Notes under the pieces: generated by a model | The model's database searches: none | What the model saw: only the letters and a program-made list of their open reading frames with translations | Told to the model about the DNA's origin: nothing | Translations under genes and position numbers: made by a program | Shown here: piece after piece, positions 21,658-25,297 of the stretch | How positions within the stretch are numbered: the first letter of the stretch is position 1 | Layout of the letters: each line of letters opens with the position of its first letter | Assembly: GCA_964649745.1 (NCBI GenBank) | Contig: CAZYQI010000041.1 | Span: 1 to 25,297, forward strand | Length of the DNA stretch: 25,297 nucleotides | From: CAZEHS01 sp964649745 | GTDB taxonomy: Bacteria > Bacillota > Clostridia > Peptostreptococcales > Acidaminobacteraceae | Direction of reading: 5' to 3'

Positions 21658-21914
21658 ACAGCAAAAGGATCAAACGAACGGGTTTAGGCTTGCTTATAGT
21701 GAGTCTGGTTGGCTTTTTTTTCGGCGGGGACATACCTCTGCCTTTGATGGGAAAATTCTTTCTGGGGGCCTTTGCCTTCGGTACCGGGGCTACCCTGATT
21801 ATCGTGGCCAACATCATCCGAATCAAGGAGCATGAATCCCTGTTGGATTTATCCGTTGAGGAGGAGCCCCAGGAAGCCGCGGTTGAGGAAGATGGAAATG
21901 CTGAGGATGAATGA
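21654..21914 (+). CDS. Small two-helix membrane protein, function unknown
   Basis: This 86-residue protein has two hydrophobic segments, about residues 9-26 (LGLLIVSLVGFFFGG) and 32-54 (MGKFFLGAFAFGTGATLIIVA), after a positively charged start (NSKRIKR). It ends in a strongly acidic tail (VEEEPQEAAVEEDGNAEDE). The positive-inside rule puts both ends in the cytoplasm. No family is recognised. It shares ATGA with the coiled-coil gene and is followed by a bidirectional terminator, so it closes the cassette and may anchor it to the membrane (inference). Confidence 0.65.
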   Translation: MNSKRIKRTGLGLLIVSLVGFFFGGDIPLPLMGKFFLGAFAFGTGATLIIVANIIRIKEHESLLDLSVEEEPQEAAVEEDGNAEDE

Positions 21915-21927
21915 GGGCTGAACAAAT

Positions 21928-21960
21928 AAAGCCGGTACAGGAAGGTCCTGTACCGGCTTT
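21928..21960. terminator. Bidirectional terminator between the cassette and fba
   Basis: AAAGCCGGTACAGGA pairs perfectly with TCCTGTACCGGCTTT (15 pairs) around a three-base loop. The stem carries A residues on one side and T on the other, so it can end transcription from both the plus-strand cassette and minus-strand fba. Confidence 0.9.
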
Positions 21961-21973
21961 CAATTGACTGATT

Positions 21974-22900
21974 CTATTTTTCGTTGCAGCCGAGAACATC
22001 GACAATTTTATGCTTAACCATTTCCTTGATGGCTGTGCGGGCCGGTCCCAGGTACTTACGGGGATCGAATTCTGCAGGGCTCTCAACAAATACTCTGCGG
22101 ATTTCAGCTGTCATTGCCAGGCGCAGGTCAGTATCGATGTTGATCTTGCAAACACCGTACGTTGCGGCTTCACGGAGCATTTCCTCGGGAACCCCTTGGG
22201 CACCGGGGATGTTCCCGCCGTATTGGTTGCATCGGGCAACGAATTCGGGCAGTACAGTGGATGCGCCGTGGAGCACCAAGGGGTAGTTTGGAAGAAGCTC
22301 GGTGATTTTCTTAAGGCGCTCAAAATCCAGCTTGGGCTCCCCTTTGAACTTGTATGCGCCATGGCTCGTGCCGATGGCGATGGCCAGGGAATCGACGCCG
22401 GTGCGCTGTACAAATTCAACCGCCTGTGCGGGGTCGGTATAGGTTGCGTCGGCAGCGCTGACGTTGACGGCATCTTCAACACCGGCAAGACGGCCCAGCT
22501 CTGCTTCTACAACAACGCCACGGGCGTGAGCGTATTCAACCACTTCCTTGGTGATGGCAATATTTTCTTCGAATGGATGGTGGGAGGCATCGATCATGAC
22601 AGAAGTGAAGCCATCGTCGATGCACTGCTTACAGAGCTCTACCGTATCGCCGTGATCAAGATGCAGGGCGATGTCCAGACCACTGGTTTCAACAGCGGCT
22701 TCGATAAGCTTGCGCAGATAGACGGAGTTGGCATACTTACGGGCCCCGGCGGATACCTGAAGAATCAGCGGGGATTTTACCTCTGCAGCGGCCTCTACGA
22801 TGCCCTGGATGATTTCCATATTGTTTACATTGAATGCGCCGATTGCATATCCGCCCGCATATGCCTTGCTGAACATTTCCTTTGTGGTTACTAATGCCAT
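21974..22900 (-). CDS. fba: Class II fructose-1,6-bisphosphate aldolase
   Basis: This 308-residue zinc enzyme splits fructose-1,6-bisphosphate in glycolysis. Family motifs in order: AIGAFNVNNMEI, the zinc-binding LHLDHGD near residue 80, MIDASHHPFEENI, VEAELGRLAG, IGTSHGAYK, LVLHGAST and CKINIDTDLR. Length is typical of the bacterial class IIB form. The ATG at 22900 has AGGAGGAG upstream on the minus strand. It is a single gene with its own promoter and a shared terminator. It is unrelated in function to the hydrogenase genes except as a source of glycolytic reductant. Confidence 0.97.
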   Translation of the reverse strand: MALVTTKEMFSKAYAGGYAIGAFNVNNMEIIQGIVEAAAEVKSPLILQVSAGARKYANSVYLRKLIEAAVETSGLDIALHLDHGDTVELCKQCIDDGFTSVMIDASHHPFEENIAITKEVVEYAHARGVVVEAELGRLAGVEDAVNVSAADATYTDPAQAVEFVQRTGVDSLAIAIGTSHGAYKFKGEPKLDFERLKKITELLPNYPLVLHGASTVLPEFVARCNQYGGNIPGAQGVPEEMLREAATYGVCKINIDTDLRLAMTAEIRRVFVESPAEFDPRKYLGPARTAIKEMVKHKIVDVLGCNEK

Positions 22901-22957
22901 GATTTCTCCTCCTGTAATCCTGTTATTGGGATATGACAGTTACAAACCCTATATGCT

Positions 22958-22986
22958 ATTATAGAACAAGTAATCCCATATCACCA
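22958..22986 (-). promoter_or_regulatory. Promoter candidate for fba
   Basis: On the minus strand TATAAT (22963-22958) stands 17 bases after a poor -35, TGGTGA (22986-22981). The -10 is perfect; the -35 is weak. Nothing else is recognised in the 170-base fba-methyltransferase gap. Confidence 0.5.
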
Positions 22987-23070
22987 CCATTCGCATCTAT
23001 TTATTCATACTCAAAAATGACTAAATTTAAACGTCAAAATTGGCATTGTTCACAAAAGTGAGGGTTTTTA

Positions 23071-24420
23071 ATGAAATTGCCTGCTATTTTCGAAGAACGC
23101 ATGGAAAACCTGCTGGGAGAGAAATACCCAGAATTCAGAGAAGCTCTGGAGATGCCCCCCCTTTTCGGATTAAGGATCAATACACTAAAGATATCCGTAG
23201 ACCGTTTTCTGGAGCTGTCACCATTCAGGCTGCGCCCTATCCCTTGGGTGCCGGAAGGCTTCTACTATGATGAGGGGGACCGGCCGGCGAAGCATCCCTA
23301 TTATCACGCCGGACTTTACTATATTCAGGAGCCCTCGGCCATGGCGCCGGTGGTGCTGCTGGATCCGCAACCGGGAGAAACCGTTATGGATACCTGTGCT
23401 GCACCGGGGGGGAAAACGTGCCAGATCGGTGCACGGATGCGGAATCAAGGGCTGCTGTTTACCAACGACCTCAGTGCAACCCGCGCCAAGGCCTTGCTGC
23501 ATAATGTTGAAGTAAGCGGCATAAGGAATGCCATTGTCCTTTGTGAAAATCCGCTTAAGCTGGCGGGGCGCCTTTCCGGCAAGATAGATCGGGTCCTGGT
23601 GGACGCCCCCTGTTCAGGGGAGGGGATGTTCAGGAAGATGGAAGGCTCCATAAAGCTTTGGAGCGCAGATAAGCAGGAAGAGTATTACGGTATGCAGAAG
23701 CCGATTCTGGAAGCCGCCGCTGTGATGGTGGCCCCGGAGGGGCATTTGGTGTATTCTACCTGCACCTACAACCGACATGAAAATGAGGACGCGGTATTCG
23801 GGTTTCTAAAAGATAATCTGGACTTCGACCAGGATTCTGGTCCGTTGCCCGGGGCATCTCCCGGTTTTTCCGGGCAGGAAGGGGAAAAACCCACTGCCAT
23901 GTACCGGCTTTGGCCTCATATGGTTCAGGGGGAAGGGCACTTTGTGGCCCGCTTGAAAAGAAACGGCAAAGAGGCGGTTCCCAAAAGGCGGCAGATCTCT
24001 CAAGGAAATGCCCCGGAAGCATTTCAGGCGTTTGCAGATCGGTATATGCCCGGTTGGAAGGGGGAGGGTGTTTATCGTCAGCTGGACGAACGTCTTATGC
24101 TGGTTCCCTCCCATGACATTGATCTTGCCGGAATCCGGATATTAAGAGAGGGCTGGCTGCTGGGCAGTATCCAAAAAAACAGATTCGAGCCCTCGCAAGC
24201 CCTGGCCATGGGTCTGACCCCTTCGGAATTTTCTCAGACCTTGGATTTTTCACCGGAGGATCCCGATCTCATACGTTATATAAAAGGAGAAACAGTTCAT
24301 AGGAATGCCCCCAAAGGTTGGATTCTGATAACGGTAAGCGGATATCCTCTCGGTTGGGCCAAGGGCATGGACGGTTTTTTAAAGAACCACTATCCGGCAT
24401 CCTGGCGTCGTCAGGATTGA
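23071..24420 (+). CDS. NOL1/NOP2/RsmF-type rRNA cytosine-C5 methyltransferase
   Basis: This 449-residue SAM-dependent enzyme would methylate cytosine in rRNA. Motifs: AAPGGKTCQIGARM for SAM binding near residue 110, DAPCSGEGMFRK (motif IV, Cys) and YSTCTYNRHENEDAV (motif VI, the TC nucleophile). After residue 290 there is a C-terminal extension ending VSGYPLGWAKGMDGFLKNHYPASW, as in the RsmF/YebU-like RNA-binding part of Firmicutes proteins. The ATG at 23071 has GTGAGGG upstream. It is transcribed away from fba and is followed after 80 bases by rsuA. The exact target cytosine cannot be told from sequence alone. Confidence 0.9.
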   Translation: MKLPAIFEERMENLLGEKYPEFREALEMPPLFGLRINTLKISVDRFLELSPFRLRPIPWVPEGFYYDEGDRPAKHPYYHAGLYYIQEPSAMAPVVLLDPQPGETVMDTCAAPGGKTCQIGARMRNQGLLFTNDLSATRAKALLHNVEVSGIRNAIVLCENPLKLAGRLSGKIDRVLVDAPCSGEGMFRKMEGSIKLWSADKQEEYYGMQKPILEAAAVMVAPEGHLVYSTCTYNRHENEDAVFGFLKDNLDFDQDSGPLPGASPGFSGQEGEKPTAMYRLWPHMVQGEGHFVARLKRNGKEAVPKRRQISQGNAPEAFQAFADRYMPGWKGEGVYRQLDERLMLVPSHDIDLAGIRILREGWLLGSIQKNRFEPSQALAMGLTPSEFSQTLDFSPEDPDLIRYIKGETVHRNAPKGWILITVSGYPLGWAKGMDGFLKNHYPASWRRQD

Positions 24421-24437
24421 AAAGTATGGAATAATAG

Positions 24438-24467
24438 CCACGGATAACACGGATTCACACGGAAATG
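24438..24467 (+). repeat. CACGGAT-type decamer repeat
   Basis: Units CACGGATAA, CACGGATTCA and CACGGAAATG follow each other with about 10-base spacing just before rsuA. They are related, in reverse complement, to the TCATC units at 5421-5460 (GCCACAGATGAACGCAGATG on the other strand). Similar CACGGAT runs are widespread in bacterial intergenic DNA. Confidence 0.6.
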
Positions 24468-24500
24468 GATTCTTGAGTGTAGTTTTGAAAGGGGAATGGC

Positions 24501-25208
24501 ATGGCTAAAATGCGTTTGGATAAGATGCTTTCCAATATGGGACTGGGGAGCCGCAGTGAAATCAAAGTGGGAGTGAAAAAGCGCTTTGCGTCGGTGAATG
24601 GGCAGATTGCCAAGGACCCGGGGATGCAGATTGACACGGATAAGGACACGGTTACCTGGGTAGGGCTGCCGGTGGCGTACAAGGCCACCCTATGCCTGAT
24701 GCTGAATAAGCCTTCAGGGCTCCTCAGTGCAACGGAGGATTCCCGGGACGGGACGGTGATGGATCTGCTGGAAGCGCCGTACAGCGGCATGGCGCTGTTT
24801 CCGGTGGGGCGATTGGATAAAGATACAGAGGGCTTGCTGCTGCTTACCAATGACGGGGACCTGGCTCACCGACTTTTGGCACCCAAGAAGAAGGTTCCTA
24901 AAACCTATAAGGTCACTCTGGACCTCCCCCTGGCCCCTGAAGGGGTTTTGAAGCTGGAGCAGGGGATTGCCCTGGAGGAAGGGTTTGTAACCTCTCCTGC
25001 TCAGGTAGAGCCTGTAGAGGGGGATTGGCACGAGGTGCTTCTCACCATCTATGAAGGCCGGTTCCATCAAGTGAAACGGATGATGCATCATGTAGGGTGT
25101 GAAGTGGTTTATCTTAAACGGATGAACATGGGCACCCTGATGCTGGACCCAAAGCTTGAGCCCGGAGAATACCGAGAGCTGACGGAGGAAGAACTGGGAA
25201 AGATCTAA
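24501..25208 (+). CDS. rsuA: RsuA-family 16S rRNA pseudouridine synthase
   Basis: This 235-residue enzyme isomerises a uridine in small-subunit rRNA. It has an N-terminal S4-like RNA-binding region (RLDKMLSNMGLGSRSEI), then the catalytic motif GRLDKDTEGLLLLTNDG with its aspartate, KTYKVTLDLPL and the RsuA-type EGRFHQVKRMMHHVG. Length fits RsuA better than the longer RluB. The ATG follows GAAAGGGGAA. It is probably expressed with the preceding methyltransferase or from the 80-base gap, which holds a decamer repeat. A dispersed 60-bp block begins 12 bases after its stop. Confidence 0.9.
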   Translation: MAKMRLDKMLSNMGLGSRSEIKVGVKKRFASVNGQIAKDPGMQIDTDKDTVTWVGLPVAYKATLCLMLNKPSGLLSATEDSRDGTVMDLLEAPYSGMALFPVGRLDKDTEGLLLLTNDGDLAHRLLAPKKKVPKTYKVTLDLPLAPEGVLKLEQGIALEEGFVTSPAQVEPVEGDWHEVLLTIYEGRFHQVKRMMHHVGCEVVYLKRMNMGTLMLDPKLEPGEYRELTEEELGKI

Positions 25209-25220
25209 AAGTGTGGTGAT

Positions 25221-25281
25221 AAACCCTTTGCCGCAGACCCCTATGTCCCGTTGGGAAACCACCGGTTATGAAAATGAGTTG
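25221..25281 (+). repeat. Dispersed ~60-bp repeat block, outer copy 2
   Basis: AAACCCTTTGCCGCAGACC through GAAAATGAGTTG is the inverted counterpart of 1-62, with one difference seen. It starts 12 bases after the rsuA stop codon. The last 16 bases of the window after it show nothing recognisable. Confidence 0.85.
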
Positions 25282-25297
25282 CGGGTATTAATAAGTT

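Overview
The window (about 25.3 kb, GC near 50%) reads as chromosome of a strictly anaerobic, low-to-mid GC Bacillota of the class Clostridia. The evidence is a trimeric [FeFe]-hydrogenase with its radical-SAM maturases, a selenocysteine formate dehydrogenase, a FocA-type formate channel, HPr kinase, a rubrerythrin-like protein and Rex-type operators. I cannot name a genus. An H2/formate-metabolising fermenter or acetogen is the best inference.

Layout. (1) 72-3069, minus strand: a TM1266-family small regulator, then hydE and hydG, which overlap. Between the regulator and hydE lie a near-consensus promoter, a Rex-like operator over its -10, and a roughly 200-nt leader ending in an intrinsic terminator. 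(2) 3212-5080: uvrC. (3) 5110-10918: a 264-bp repeat and its inverted, about 97% identical copy enclose hprK, a Sec-containing formate dehydrogenase (UGA at 7514 with an fdhF-type SECIS hairpin), a MobA-like guanylyltransferase and fdhD. (4) 10970-12322: focA and a ferritin-like protein, closed by a terminator. (5) 12383-17566: a long regulatory region with two good Rex-like sites and a promoter, then hydA, hydC, a small [2Fe-2S] protein (hydD-like) and hydB, closed by a hairpin. (6) 17583-21960: a Rex-like site and an extended -10 promoter, then eight tightly packed genes: DRTGG protein, RsbW-like ATPase, a group-D-like (putative sensory) [FeFe]-hydrogenase homologue, a second DRTGG protein, a PHP protein, a GHKL ATPase, a coiled-coil protein and a two-helix membrane protein. 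A bidirectional terminator follows. (7) 21974-25208: fba on the minus strand, then an NOP2/RsmF-type rRNA methyltransferase and an RsuA-type pseudouridine synthase on the plus strand.

How it works together (inference). HydABC would couple NADH and ferredoxin to H2. The formate dehydrogenase carries the same NuoG-like N-terminal iron-sulphur module as HydA but has no NADH-binding partner gene here, so it may share HydB/HydC. FocA moves formate; MobA-like protein and FdhD mature the formate dehydrogenase; HydE and HydG build the H-cluster. Rex would tie hydEG, hydACDB and the sensory cassette to NADH/NAD+ redox state, and the sensory homologue plus its ATPases and phosphoesterase look like an H2- or redox-sensing signalling module.

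Dispersed repeats are prominent. A roughly 55-60 bp block occurs at both ends of the window and at both inner 264-bp repeats, and 10-bp-period repeats sit at several intergenic sites. No transposase, CRISPR array, tRNA or rRNA was seen. Motif calls are by eye; no searches or folding programs were run.
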